DNA of 64,000 nucleotides from contig JAPOPW010000062.1 of the NCBI GenBank assembly GCA_026712715.1, positions 33,318 through 97,317 of the forward strand, in the 5' to 3' direction. The DNA is from Immundisolibacterales bacterium. Its GTDB lineage: Bacteria > Pseudomonadota > Gammaproteobacteria > HK1. The notes below the pieces were generated by a model. That model did no database searches and was not told the origin of the DNA. It was given only the letters and a program-made list of their open reading frames with translations. A program made the translations under genes and the position numbers. Of this stretch, positions 8,681-17,509 are shown one piece after another (position 1 is the stretch's first letter; each line of letters begins with the position of its first letter).

Positions 8681-9685
8681 ATGTGTGCAGAACTCCCGCC
8701 GCCGCTCCCGAACGCACCCGACTTCGCCCCTCCGGATTACCCGGAGCCGGCTTCCCCCCGGCCGGAAGACGGAAACGAGACCTCCGCCGGGCTGAAGTCC
8801 GAGCGCACCCGGCAGCGCATCCTCGACGCGGCGGCGCGAACCTTCCGCAACAAGGGCTTCACGGGAACCACCCTCAATGACATCGCGAATGCCGCCCAGC
8901 TCAGGGCCGGCAGCATCTACTACCACTTCGACTCGAAGGAGCGACTGCTCGAACAGGTCCTCGACATCGGCATCGCCCGCGTGGCGTCGGCCGTCCGGGA
9001 GGTGATGGACGGACTGCCGCCGGAGACTTCGCCGACGGAACGGATCCGCCGCGGAATCGAAGCCCACCTGCGCAGCCTGCTGCACCAGGAAGAGTACACG
9101 TCGGCGGCGTTTCGAATCTTCTGGCAGGCGCCTCCGGATACAAGGGATCGGATTCTCAGACAGCGCCAGGACTACGCGGACTTCTGGCGAGAGCTCCTGC
9201 ACTCCGCCCGCGCGGCCGGCGAGATAGCGCACCACCGGGATCTCGGGCTCGCCCGGATGTTTCTCTTCGGGGCTCTCAACTGGTCGGTGGAGTGGTACGA
9301 CCCCGCGCGGGGACCTCTCGACGTCTTCGTCCGCGAGGCGGCGGAAACCTTCCTTCAGGGAATCACGAAATCTTCCGGTGGTCGGGGAGACGGAACGCCA
9401 GCCCTGAGACTCGCCGATCTCCGGGGCTGTCGCGGTGGCCCCGTGCTCCAGTCCCGATATTTCACCGATTTTCCGCGCCACCACGGTCGTTCACACGCGC
9501 CCCGGGCGCCTGCTTCGCGGCACTCGACAAGGCTGCTCTGGAGGACGGGTGTCCGGTACGAATCAGTCCGTCGTGGGGCGTCAGCTCTTTACTCCACCAG
9601 TTTGGCCAGCAGCGCCGCGCGGAAACCGTTTGCGGGATGGCTTGGAACTCCTGCGGCCCCGCCATCAGCCAATCGGTCTCGCTGA
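8681..9685 (+). CDS. TetR family transcriptional regulator with abnormal C-terminal extension
   Basis: A DNA-binding repressor-type protein. The N-terminal helix-turn-helix is clear: RQRILDAAARTFRNKGFTGT, then TLNDIANAAQLRAGSIYYHF. The ligand-binding helices end near FVREAAETFLQGI (about base 9370). Normal family length is about 200-220 residues, but the frame stays open to 9685, giving ~334 residues with a tail rich in Arg, Ser and Gly and no recognisable fold. The original stop was probably lost by rearrangement at the edge of the adjoining gene-poor scar. ATG 8681 is preferred; an in-frame GTG at 8642 would add 13 residues. It is divergent from the Rieske gene, its likely target. Confidence 0.8.
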   Translation: MCAELPPPLPNAPDFAPPDYPEPASPRPEDGNETSAGLKSERTRQRILDAAARTFRNKGFTGTTLNDIANAAQLRAGSIYYHFDSKERLLEQVLDIGIARVASAVREVMDGLPPETSPTERIRRGIEAHLRSLLHQEEYTSAAFRIFWQAPPDTRDRILRQRQDYADFWRELLHSARAAGEIAHHRDLGLARMFLFGALNWSVEWYDPARGPLDVFVREAAETFLQGITKSSGGRGDGTPALRLADLRGCRGGPVLQSRYFTDFPRHHGRSHAPRAPASRHSTRLLWRTGVRYESVRRGASALYSTSLASSAARKPFAGWLGTPAAPPSANRSR

Positions 9686-10170
9686 GTGCATGGTGCGGCA
9701 CGGGAATTCGAGGGAGGTACGCGGGCGAAGGCTGCCCCTCGAGCAAGGAGCAACGGCCAGGCAAACGCCCGTCGCCGTCGCGCCGCGCCTGGGAGACAAC
9801 GACTGGCACGATGTGGTGGCAAGGATTGTCTCGAAGTCGCGACAATCGGCGGTGTTGACCGGTAGCGGATCGAGATCGGAGGTCGGGATGACTTGGTCCG
9901 ACAGGATCCGGTCGTCGGAGAGTCCCAGTAGCCAACGCGAGGAGTTGAGACCGAGCCGGCGCACATGCCTCCGCGGACACGCTGCGAGCACGCTCGCCGG
10001 CATCCAGGCAATCGAGGTGCAGGGCTCCGAATTGTCCTCGTGCCATAGCATCTAGCGCGTGAGATCGAGCGCCACGGCGGGACCGTTCCGAAGCGCCGCT
10101 CGCCAGATTGCGAGCACCCGGCCATGGAGCAGTGTGTTGCTCCGCCCCATGGCCTGGTCTCTCTCCGCCC
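9686..10170. other. Gene-poor scar, no recognisable gene
   Basis: I see no credible gene between the end of the regulator frame and the promoter at 10171. Several open frames of 130-195 codons run on the minus strand (for example 9665-10051), but none has a family signature or a ribosome site, and the codon usage is unlike the neighbours. It may be a decayed gene interrupted by several frameshifts. Confidence 0.5.
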
Positions 10171-10200
10171 TTGACAGTGTACTAGTTCATCATGTAGAAG
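10171..10200 (+). promoter_or_regulatory. Sigma-70-like promoter of the sugar-binding protein gene
   Basis: TTGACA at 10171-10176 and TAGAAG at 10195-10200 are separated by 18 bases. An ACTAGT palindrome lies inside the spacer. The start codon follows 47 bases downstream with a strong GGGAGG site. Confidence 0.5.
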
Positions 10201-10246
10201 CTTATATTGTGTACCAATTCCTCGAAATTAACGGGAGGACACCCAA

Positions 10247-11524
10247 ATGAGTATTGTGAAAATTATCAAAATTACACTTTTGGGTGCCGTTACGGCAAGT
10301 GCGTTGGCATTCGGACTTTTTGCTGGCCCGGCTGCTTCACAGGATCGATCGATAAAGGTCTGGTTCGGGCGTGAGAATTTCATTCCTGAAGATCAATTTT
10401 CGACATTCCATGCCGAAAATCCCGATATCACCGTTGAGTTCGAGGTGATCCGCCTCGAAGACGTGAACGCGCAGCTCGTCCTTGCTATGCGGGCGGGCAG
10501 TGCGCCTGACATCGTGCAGATTCGCGACCGCGATGTCGGACAGCTTGCCATCAACAATGTGGTAAAGGACTTCACTGGCTGGATTGGAGAATTCAAGAGC
10601 CGTTTCCCGGAGACCTACGAACAACTTACTCCGCTGGCTTGGAAAGGCGCCTCGGACCCTGACGGCAAGATCTACGGAGCGGCCGTGTATTCCACGTCGA
10701 TCTATCTCGCCTATCGAACTGACTGGCTCGAGGGTGTCGGCATGCAAGCGCCCCTGGAAACAACGGACCGGGTATTGGAGGCCGCACGGAAAATAACTGA
10801 AAGTGGTGATGGCCGACAGGGTTTCAGTCTGCTTGGATGCTGCAACGCTCCGACATGGGAACTGCCGCTTTTCCTCTCCATGGGCGGCGTGATCATCAAT
10901 GGGGTTCCCCAGATCGACAACGAAGTCGGTATTGAGTGGATAAAATTTTATCAGACACTGATGAACGACGGCAGTGCCCATCCGGATACGCCTTCGTGGG
11001 ATTCCGGCCAAATGCGCGCGGCCTTTATCGGTGAGAGAGCCGGCATGATGTATGAAGGTGAGCACATCTATGTCGCGATCGACAAGCAGCTTCCGTATGA
11101 GGAAGGAAAGTGGGCGTTCGAAAGGCTTCCGACGCGCCCTGGCCAGACAGAACCGCATGTCCAGGCTGGATATGCCTTTCCCTTCATCGTGACTACGGGC
11201 AACGAGGATGAGGAGGCAGCCATGTTGGCGTTGGAGTATCTGGCACGGCTTGAATTCGCCAAACAGGTTTCGATCCGCTATCAGCCTACAACGAATTCCG
11301 CTGTTGCGGAAGATGCGGAATACCTGGCAGCCAAACCCTGGGCGGTCGATGTCGCACCAATTGCCGCCACCATGGTTACGATACCAACCCATCCCACTCG
11401 TGCAATACAGGTTTATGACGTTCTGAAAGAGCTTCGTGACCGGATGGTTGCAGATCCGGGTGCTGACCCGGCAGCCCTGGCTTCGGAGTATCAGAAGGCG
11501 CTGAATAGTGCGGCCGGCCTCTGA
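10247..11524 (+). CDS. Extracellular sugar-binding protein (SBP_bac_1 type), orphan
   Basis: A 425-residue periplasmic binding protein of family 1 (sugar ABC importers). The first ~32 residues are a signal peptide (MSIVKIIKITLLGAV..., cleavage likely after PAAS). The mature part shows the family pattern: FHAENPDITVEFEVI, LAMRAGSAPDIVQI, GKIYGAAVYSTSIYLAYRTD, AFIGERAGMMYEG, and a C-terminal EYLARLEFAKQVS repeat-rich lobe. GGGAGG precedes the start. No permease or ATPase gene is next to it, so it is an orphan. Its base composition and third-position usage are clearly less GC-rich than all surrounding genes, with codons such as AAA, ATT and TAT common, a sign of recent transfer. The ligand is unknown. 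Confidence 0.88.
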   Translation: MSIVKIIKITLLGAVTASALAFGLFAGPAASQDRSIKVWFGRENFIPEDQFSTFHAENPDITVEFEVIRLEDVNAQLVLAMRAGSAPDIVQIRDRDVGQLAINNVVKDFTGWIGEFKSRFPETYEQLTPLAWKGASDPDGKIYGAAVYSTSIYLAYRTDWLEGVGMQAPLETTDRVLEAARKITESGDGRQGFSLLGCCNAPTWELPLFLSMGGVIINGVPQIDNEVGIEWIKFYQTLMNDGSAHPDTPSWDSGQMRAAFIGERAGMMYEGEHIYVAIDKQLPYEEGKWAFERLPTRPGQTEPHVQAGYAFPFIVTTGNEDEEAAMLALEYLARLEFAKQVSIRYQPTTNSAVAEDAEYLAAKPWAVDVAPIAATMVTIPTHPTRAIQVYDVLKELRDRMVADPGADPAALASEYQKALNSAAGL

Positions 11525-12353
11525 TTTGGCCAAGAACCTACCGAACCGGATGTGACCTTCCAGCGGTTGATGGGGGCTCTCCGTTTGCCTGTCCGCTTGT
11601 GAGGCGCCGGCCGGGCTGGTCCACGAGATCTCACGGCGGTGAGCCGCAGCCGTGGGGTTCTCGTCAGCAATCCACTCGCGCGCCTCGCTGCGAACCGAGT
11701 AGCTTGACGAGGCGCGAGTAGACCCCGTCGCTCTCCCCTGTTCGTTGGTCGCGCCAGGTCCCGTTGTCAATGTCGATCTCCAACGACCCGTCTTGTCGGT
11801 AGCGGTGCGGGCCGCCGAAAAGAAATGCTGGCCATGTGCTTTCACCAGGCGGAAGGTAGTGCCCGAATTCGGCGACGATGAACCGGTCGACGCCGGCCAT
11901 CCCTCGGCTCTCCGCGATCTGGCGATCGGTTTTCCGGGAATGATGTCCGGTCTCGGTTCCGGAACTCCGAGGTACTCATCCATCGACTCGTTGCGGCGAA
12001 GCATCGGCTCTACTAGAACCTCTGCACAGACGTATTGATCGATCGAAAATCAAGCATGCGAGAGCCATCTTGATCTCATCCGCACGGTCCCAACCAGGCA
12101 GAATCACTGTGCAAGGGTACTAGCCCGCATGTTTCATGAAGGCATCGGTTCTAATTTCTGGCGGGTTGTTTGGCTTTCTTCGGATCGTTTTCGAGAGGTC
12201 GGTCGGCGGTTGATGTCCCGTAGGGTCGGTCTGGCGCGGCGCGGACGGACCTTTCAGTGCTGTTCGAGCCGCGCCGGCGGTGCGAAGCACAACGCACCGC
12301 TCCGGGGCCGGATTCGAGGTCGTTCTCGGGGACGCAGCCGCGGGGGGGCGACG
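11525..12353. other. Scar region with decayed mobile DNA
   Basis: Apart from the primase-like fragment at 11664-11900, I see no intact gene from the end of the sugar-binding protein to the transposase remnant. The region mixes short open frames on both strands with lower GC near 12000-12180. Confidence 0.5.
11664..11900 (-). pseudogene. Fragment resembling a phage/plasmid primase N-terminus
   Basis: A 78-codon frame beginning MAGVDRFIVAEFGHYLPPGE and containing LEIDIDNGTWRDQRTGES. The pattern of a short beta-strand, 'G-x-W-x-D-x-x-T-G' and a following helix is like the start of toprim-type phage or plasmid primases, which normally run to several hundred residues. Sequence upstream to 12004 stays open in a different frame, suggesting a frameshifted, truncated gene. 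The family assignment is tentative. Confidence 0.3.
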
Positions 12354-12641
12354 CTATCCGGCGGTCAGCCGATGGACCAGGGGCCGGAACACGGCTTGGT
12401 CGGGGCAGGCACGGGAGAGCCGGATCGCGACGGTGCGGGTGTTGCGGGTCACGACCGCGCCGATTTTCAGCCGCCGTAACCGAAGGGTCCGACATTGCGC
12501 CCGAGCCAAGTGCGTCCCGCGAAGCGCGGTGCGGCGTATCGTCTTGAGCAGGGTGTAGGCCAGCGTCGCGAGCAGTACCCTGTACTGGTTGGTCCACCAC
12601 TTCGTGCTCGAGGTCCGGTCGGCAAACAGCGCGAGCTGCTG
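12354..12641 (-). pseudogene. IS1380-type transposase, C-terminal remnant
   Basis: Reading from 12641 to a TAG at 12354 gives 95 residues that match the C-terminal end of IS1380-family DDE transposases: LALFADRTSSTKWWTNQYRV, LLATLAYTLLKTIRR, THLARAQCRTLR, KIGAVVTRNTRTVAIRLS and FRPLVHRL. The frame is closed at its upstream end by an in-frame TAG at 12642-12644, and the N-terminal and catalytic parts are missing. It is therefore a dead remnant of an insertion sequence; no terminal repeats can be placed. Confidence 0.75.
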
Positions 12642-12802
12642 CTATCGCGGTAGGGACGCCGGTTACCCGGCATCCCCCGCTCAGCGGCCAGCTCCGCCTG
12701 ATTGCCGGACGCGAATCGGGCCAGCCTCCCGGCGGCACGACGGCGAGGGGAACCACGGGCGCACGGGTTACTCTGCGCGTTCGAGACGGGCGGGAGCAGG
12801 CA

Positions 12803-13393
12803 GTGGCGGAATCGGATCGCGAGAAGTGGGACCGGCGGTACGCGGAAGGAGCGTACCGGCCGCGGACGTATCCGTCGCCGTTCCTCGTCGAGCGGCTCGC
12901 GGAGCTTCCCCGTGGCCGAGCGCTCGACCTTGCTTGCGGAGCCGGGCGCAACGCGCTTTGCCTCGCCGAGGCCGGCTACGAAGTCGAGGCGCTGGACATC
13001 TCCGGGGTCGCCGTCGAGCGCGCCCGGGAGAGCGCCCGAGAACGCGGACTCGAGGTGAGCTGGAGGGTCGCCGACCTCGACCGCTTCGTGCCGAGGCAGG
13101 GCCGCTACGACCTCATCACCGTCATCCGCTACACCAACCGGGAGATGATGGAGCGGCTTCCCGAAGGGCTTGCCGAAGGCGGCATGCTCCTCGTCGAGCA
13201 CCACTTCCGCACCCCGGCTCCGGTCGGCGGGCCGACCAGCCGCACGTTCCGGCTCGCGCCGAACGAGCTCGTCGAGATCTTCGGCGGCCGCCTTCGCGTG
13301 CTCTTCTACGACGAGCGAATCGCCCCGGACCCGGACGGGAAGCGCATGGCCCTCGCACGCTTCATCGGCTGCCGGGGGTCGCCCGGCTTCTAG
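12803..13393 (+). CDS. SAM-dependent class I methyltransferase
   Basis: A 196-residue Rossmann-fold methyltransferase. Motif I ALDLACGAGRNAL at about residues 40-52, an acidic motif II (VEALDIS), motif III ADLDRF and motif IV YDLITVIRYTN are visible. Size and motifs resemble the TehB/thiopurine-type small methyltransferases. The substrate cannot be read from the sequence. The start is a GTG preceded by GGGAGCAGG. It follows the IS1380 remnant and converges on the acyl-CoA dehydrogenase gene with 48 bases between. Confidence 0.82.
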   Translation: MAESDREKWDRRYAEGAYRPRTYPSPFLVERLAELPRGRALDLACGAGRNALCLAEAGYEVEALDISGVAVERARESARERGLEVSWRVADLDRFVPRQGRYDLITVIRYTNREMMERLPEGLAEGGMLLVEHHFRTPAPVGGPTSRTFRLAPNELVEIFGGRLRVLFYDERIAPDPDGKRMALARFIGCRGSPGF

Positions 13394-13441
13394 CCCGGAA
13401 GGATCATCCGTACCCTTTCGAACTGATCTGCGTGCGCGGGC

Positions 13442-14599
13442 TCAACCGTGCGGGAGGGCGACGCGGCCCACCCGCTCGCGGGCGATGATCATCTTCTGGA
13501 CCTGGCTCGTGCCGTCCCCGATCTGGAGCCCCATCACGTCGCGAAGGCGCTGCTCGAACGGCATGTCCCGGGTGTACGCGAAGTGCCCGTGGGTCAGGAG
13601 ACACCGGTGGATCACGTCGAACGCCACCTTGGGCGCCCACCACTTGCACATCGCGGCCTCCGCGGTGTGCGGCTCCCCGCGGTCGCGCAGCCACAGGGTC
13701 TTGTAGCAGAGCAGCTTGGCCGCCTCAATCCACGTCTCCGCCTCGGCGAGCGGTTCGCTCACCCCCTGGTTCCTGACGATGGGGGCACCGAACGCCTCGC
13801 GCTCCGTCGCGTAGGTCCAGGTCTCGCGAAGCGACACTTCCGCCGCCGCGAGGCATTGCAGACCGATGAGCGCCCGCGAGTAGTCGAAGCCGGACATGAC
13901 GGTGCGAAACGCGGCGTTCTCCTCGGCGAGCATCCGTTCGGCCGGCACCTCGACGTCCTCGAAGAATATCGACCCGCGTCCGACCGCGGCGGAGCCGACG
14001 TCGTCGTAGCCGCTCACCGCCACTCCGGGAGAGTCGAGGGGCACCACGAAGGCGGAGATCCCGCGCGAGCGCGCCGCCTGCTCCCCGGTACGGGCGAACA
14101 CGATTGCCTCCGTCGCCTGGGTGGCGAAGGAAATCGACGCCTTCTCCCCGTTCAGGACATAGCCCGCGTTGGTGCGCGCGGCGCGCAGCTTGAGGTTCGC
14201 GGCGTCCGAGCCGCCACCGGGCTCGGTGAGGCCGAGGGCGAGGAGAGCCCGCCCCTCGCAGACCCGCGGGACGATCTCCTGCGCGATCTCCGGGCGGGCG
14301 TGGGTGGCGATGATGGAGCCGTTGAGCGAGGCGAGGAGCTGCACGTAGGAGACGTTGAGGTCGCCTCCCGCGATGTCCTCGACGATGAGGCCGCTCGCGA
14401 CGCTGCCGAGGTCCAGCCCGCCGAGCGGCTCGGGGAGGTCGATCCCGATGAGGCCGAGCCCGCCCATCTCCTCGAGGAGCTCGGGCTCGATTCGGCCCTG
14501 CGCCTCGCGCTCTCGATAGCGCGGCGCGAGCCGTTCCTCCGCGAAGCGGCGGGCCATGTCGCGCATCGCAAGCTGTTCGTCGCTGAATCCGAAGTGCAC
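13442..14599 (-). CDS. Acyl-CoA dehydrogenase with Asp at the usual catalytic Glu position
   Basis: A 385-residue FAD enzyme that oxidises acyl-CoA esters. Seen: the N-terminal helical domain, LTEPGGGSDAANLKL and the beta-domain SISFATQATEAIVFARTG, and the C-terminal helices with REAFGAPIVRNQGV. In medium-chain enzymes the catalytic Glu lies in IYEGT; here the matching segment is LQIGDGTSQVQ, with Asp instead. The start is GTG at 14599 with AGGAG upstream. It is the last gene of the MaoC / ligase / dehydratase / dehydrogenase run, 124 bases behind the preceding gene. The product may act on a cyclic or branched acyl-CoA; this is inferred. Confidence 0.85.
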   Translation of the reverse strand: MHFGFSDEQLAMRDMARRFAEERLAPRYREREAQGRIEPELLEEMGGLGLIGIDLPEPLGGLDLGSVASGLIVEDIAGGDLNVSYVQLLASLNGSIIATHARPEIAQEIVPRVCEGRALLALGLTEPGGGSDAANLKLRAARTNAGYVLNGEKASISFATQATEAIVFARTGEQAARSRGISAFVVPLDSPGVAVSGYDDVGSAAVGRGSIFFEDVEVPAERMLAEENAAFRTVMSGFDYSRALIGLQCLAAAEVSLRETWTYATEREAFGAPIVRNQGVSEPLAEAETWIEAAKLLCYKTLWLRDRGEPHTAEAAMCKWWAPKVAFDVIHRCLLTHGHFAYTRDMPFEQRLRDVMGLQIGDGTSQVQKMIIARERVGRVALPHG

Positions 14600-14723
14600 G
14601 TCGTTGCTCCTGGTTCGAGTCGGGTCCCCCGCGTCCCCGACTTCTGCGAAGGTGGCCGGGCTCCGGGCCCGAGCCGGCGGCTGCGGTCCGGGCGGCGGCC
14701 CGCCACAGTCGTCGAATCGGTCA

Positions 14724-15863
14724 TCAGCCGGGGAGGCGGACGGTGGCGGTGGCGCGCACGGAGAGCTCGCCGTCCTGGTTGTGGGCGCGTTGCTCGATGC
14801 GGACCGTGCCGCCGCCGTCCTCGCCCGGGGTTCGGTCCGTCACCTCGGCTTCGAGGTGGAGGGTATCGCCGACCGGGTTGTGGCGGCGGATCTCGCAGTA
14901 CGAGCTCTCGACGAAGCCGTCGTCGCCCATCCAGTCCGTCAGGTGGTGGATCATCCACGAGCAGCGCTCCGGGCCGTAGTCGTAGGCACCGGGCGCCCCC
15001 ACCTCGAGCGCGAACTCGTCCTCCCAGTGGACCCGTTCCGGGCAGTCGGGGATGCCGAAGCGGTTCGCGATCCCGAGCCCGGAGTGGCGCGCGATCTGCC
15101 GCCAGGCAAGCCGGTTCGCGCGAATGTAGAGCCCGCCCCACCCCTGCGCGTAGCAGATGAAGCCGGTCACCGTCATCGGGCCCTTGAGCATCGGGGGCAG
15201 CTTGTCGCCGACCGCCACGTCCGCGAAGCGCCGGGGCTCCACCCCCCGCACCCTTTCCGCCGCGTAACGGCGGAAGATCTCGTCCAGCTCCTCCGGGGTG
15301 TAGCGCCGATCGCCCCGGCGCCGGACCTCGTCGTACTTCGTGCCCCGCTCGCGGGCGGTGTCGCGCTCGGTGCGGAAGCACCAGCTATCCGCCCCGCAAA
15401 GGAGGTTTCCTTCGCCATCGTAGAAGTCGACGTGGTAGATCTGCTGCACCGCCCGGCCGGCAAAACGGGTCTCGTGAATCACGAGGTCCTTGAGCCACGC
15501 CTCGGTTTGGACCTGCGCGTTCCGCGGCACGACCCGGTGCCAGCGCCAGTCCGCACCCGCCCACATCGCGTGGATGCCGGGAAGCCCGCCGACGTACCCG
15601 GAAATGATGCGGCTGCACGCGAAGAGGAACGACGGAGGAGCGATCACGTCCCCGTAGCGGGTGGTGCGGGCGTACGCCGGGTCGCACCACAGCGGGTTGT
15701 CGTCTCCGATCCCGTGCGCGTAGTGCCGGATGCTGTCGCGGGTCGCCTCGTGGCACCAGGGCTCGAGGGAGTCCTGGATGCGCACCCCGATACGCCTCCG
15801 GAGCGCGTCGAGGCCTTCCTCGGTGATGCGGGGGAAGCGCCCGGCGGCCTCCTCTCTCGTCAT
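14724..15863 (-). CDS. FAS1-like / MaoC double hot-dog acyl-CoA dehydratase
   Basis: A 379-residue protein with two hot-dog halves. The N-terminal half carries the FAS1-like dehydratase pattern (RHYAHGIGDDNPLWCDPAYA, RYGDVIAPPSFLFA); the C-terminal half has HWEDEFALEVGAPGAYDYG and HLTDWMGDDGFV. The family hydrates or dehydrates enoyl/3-hydroxyacyl-CoA. Its ATG overlaps the stop of the upstream acyl-CoA ligase gene (ATGA at 15860-15863), so the two are translationally coupled. In context it would supply the hydration step between ligase and dehydrogenase in a short CoA-dependent breakdown route. Confidence 0.8.
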   Translation of the reverse strand: MTREEAAGRFPRITEEGLDALRRRIGVRIQDSLEPWCHEATRDSIRHYAHGIGDDNPLWCDPAYARTTRYGDVIAPPSFLFACSRIISGYVGGLPGIHAMWAGADWRWHRVVPRNAQVQTEAWLKDLVIHETRFAGRAVQQIYHVDFYDGEGNLLCGADSWCFRTERDTARERGTKYDEVRRRGDRRYTPEELDEIFRRYAAERVRGVEPRRFADVAVGDKLPPMLKGPMTVTGFICYAQGWGGLYIRANRLAWRQIARHSGLGIANRFGIPDCPERVHWEDEFALEVGAPGAYDYGPERCSWMIHHLTDWMGDDGFVESSYCEIRRHNPVGDTLHLEAEVTDRTPGEDGGGTVRIEQRAHNQDGELSVRATATVRLPG

Positions 15864-17509
15864 TCCGGCCTTCCTTCCGTTTGCCGAGTTCCCTCGCGCG
15901 CCGCCGGCCCGGCATCCGGACGGGAGGCATTGCGCCCGCCCCGGGCCGGTTCGCCGGCCCCGCGGCTCGTCCGCAGCCGCTCTCCGTCCGCCACCGTCAC
16001 CTCGCGCTCCCGCAGCGCCTTGCGGTTCACCTTGCCGGCGGGAGTCTTGGGCAGCTCGCCCACGAACTCGATCCGGCGCGGATACTCGTGCTGGCCGAGG
16101 CGCGCGCGCGCGAAGGCCTGAATCTCCGCCTCCAGCGAGTCGCCGCCCGGCCGGCGGTCGCTGACCACGAACGCCTTCGCCACCTGCCCGCGCAGCTCGT
16201 CCGGCACCCCGATGACCGCGACCTCGCTCACGTCGGGATGGCGCAGGAGGGCGTCCTCGATCTCCACCGCGCTCATCGTCCAGCCGGCCGAGATGATCAC
16301 GTCGTCCGCCCGTCCTCCGTGGTAGAAGAAGCCGTCTTCGTCGACCCGCCCGAGGTCCTTCGTGGGAAACCACCCGTCTCCCCGGCGCACGACGATCTCG
16401 CCCGCGGCATCGGTCGCGGCGATTCTTCCGCTCGCCTCCCGGATCGCCACTTCGACCCCGGGCATCGGCTTCCCGAGGCTTCCCGGCCGCATCGGAAGGT
16501 CCGCCGCGCCGGGATAGCCCCCGAGGATCACCCCGACCTCCGTCGTCCCGTACATGCTGCGCACCGCGCGGCCGAAAGTGCGCTCCGCGAACTGTGCCGT
16601 GTCGGAGTCGATCGGCTCGCCGGTGAACGAGAGCTTCTCGATCCCGAACCGGTGGTCGCCGGCCGTCCCGCAGTTCTTCATCATCCGATAGTGGGTCGCC
16701 GCCGCCGAAAGGTTGGTGATCCGGTAATCCTCGAGCACCGCGAGCATCCGCACCGGATCGAACCGCCCTGACCAGGCAGTGATCTCCGCCCCGAGGGCGA
16801 GCGGGCCGAGGGTGCCGTGCCACAGTCCGTGCCCCCAGGCCGGCGACGACGGGCAGCAGAAGCGGTCGCCGGGGCGCACCCCGGTCGCATAGAGGCCGGC
16901 GATGAGGACGGTGACGATCGCCCGGTGCCGGTGCCGCACCGCCTCCGGGAGGGCGCGGGTCGTGCCCGAGGTGTACTGGTACATCGCCATGTCGGACGCG
17001 GCGGTGGCCGCCTCGAACTCGCCCGGCTCGCGCGCGAGCGCGGCGAGGAATCCATCGTCCGCGACGACGGTGCGCACCCTGCCGAGCGGCGCCCCGGCGA
17101 GGGCGAGGCTCGGGCGGCAGTCGTCGATGCGGGCGGCGATGGCGTCGCTCCCGAGCAGGGTGAACATCGGGACCGCCACCGCCCCCGCCTTCATGGCCCC
17201 GAAGAGCGCGACGTAGAACGGCAGCGAGGGCTCGAGGAAGATCGCCACCCGCTCGCCCGCCCCCACCCCTTCGCGCCCGAGAAAGTGCGCGAAGCGGCTC
17301 GACCACGCCGCGATCTCCCCGAACGTGTACGCCTCGTCCCGCCCGTCCGCGAACGCGATGCGGACCGCGGTCCGCTCCGGCGGGTGGCGGTCGACGCACT
17401 CGTGCGCGATGTTGAGCCGCTCTCGGCTCCCGTCGACGAGCTCCCAGAGGGCGGAACGGGAGAAGTGGATCTTCGCGTCGGCGTAGCGCGTGTGCTCGGT
17501 CAGCCGCAT
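15860..17509 (-). CDS. AMP-forming acyl-CoA synthetase/ligase
   Basis: A 549-residue adenylate-forming enzyme that activates a carboxylic acid as its CoA thioester. The phosphate-binding loop is YQYTSGTTR, the A5 motif is MYGTTEVG, the A7 motif DGWFPTKDLGRVDEDGF, and the C-terminal catalytic Lys lies in KTPAGKVNRKALR. About 50 low-complexity residues follow that motif and are unusual. The start at 17509 lies 10 bases inside the end of the upstream MaoC gene; its own stop overlaps the next gene by ATGA, so all three are coupled. The substrate is unknown; the segment order resembles benzoate- or medium-chain-type ligases. Confidence 0.85.
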   Translation of the reverse strand: MRLTEHTRYADAKIHFSRSALWELVDGSRERLNIAHECVDRHPPERTAVRIAFADGRDEAYTFGEIAAWSSRFAHFLGREGVGAGERVAIFLEPSLPFYVALFGAMKAGAVAVPMFTLLGSDAIAARIDDCRPSLALAGAPLGRVRTVVADDGFLAALAREPGEFEAATAASDMAMYQYTSGTTRALPEAVRHRHRAIVTVLIAGLYATGVRPGDRFCCPSSPAWGHGLWHGTLGPLALGAEITAWSGRFDPVRMLAVLEDYRITNLSAAATHYRMMKNCGTAGDHRFGIEKLSFTGEPIDSDTAQFAERTFGRAVRSMYGTTEVGVILGGYPGAADLPMRPGSLGKPMPGVEVAIREASGRIAATDAAGEIVVRRGDGWFPTKDLGRVDEDGFFYHGGRADDVIISAGWTMSAVEIEDALLRHPDVSEVAVIGVPDELRGQVAKAFVVSDRRPGGDSLEAEIQAFARARLGQHEYPRRIEFVGELPKTPAGKVNRKALREREVTVADGERLRTSRGAGEPARGGRNASRPDAGPAAREGTRQTEGRPE

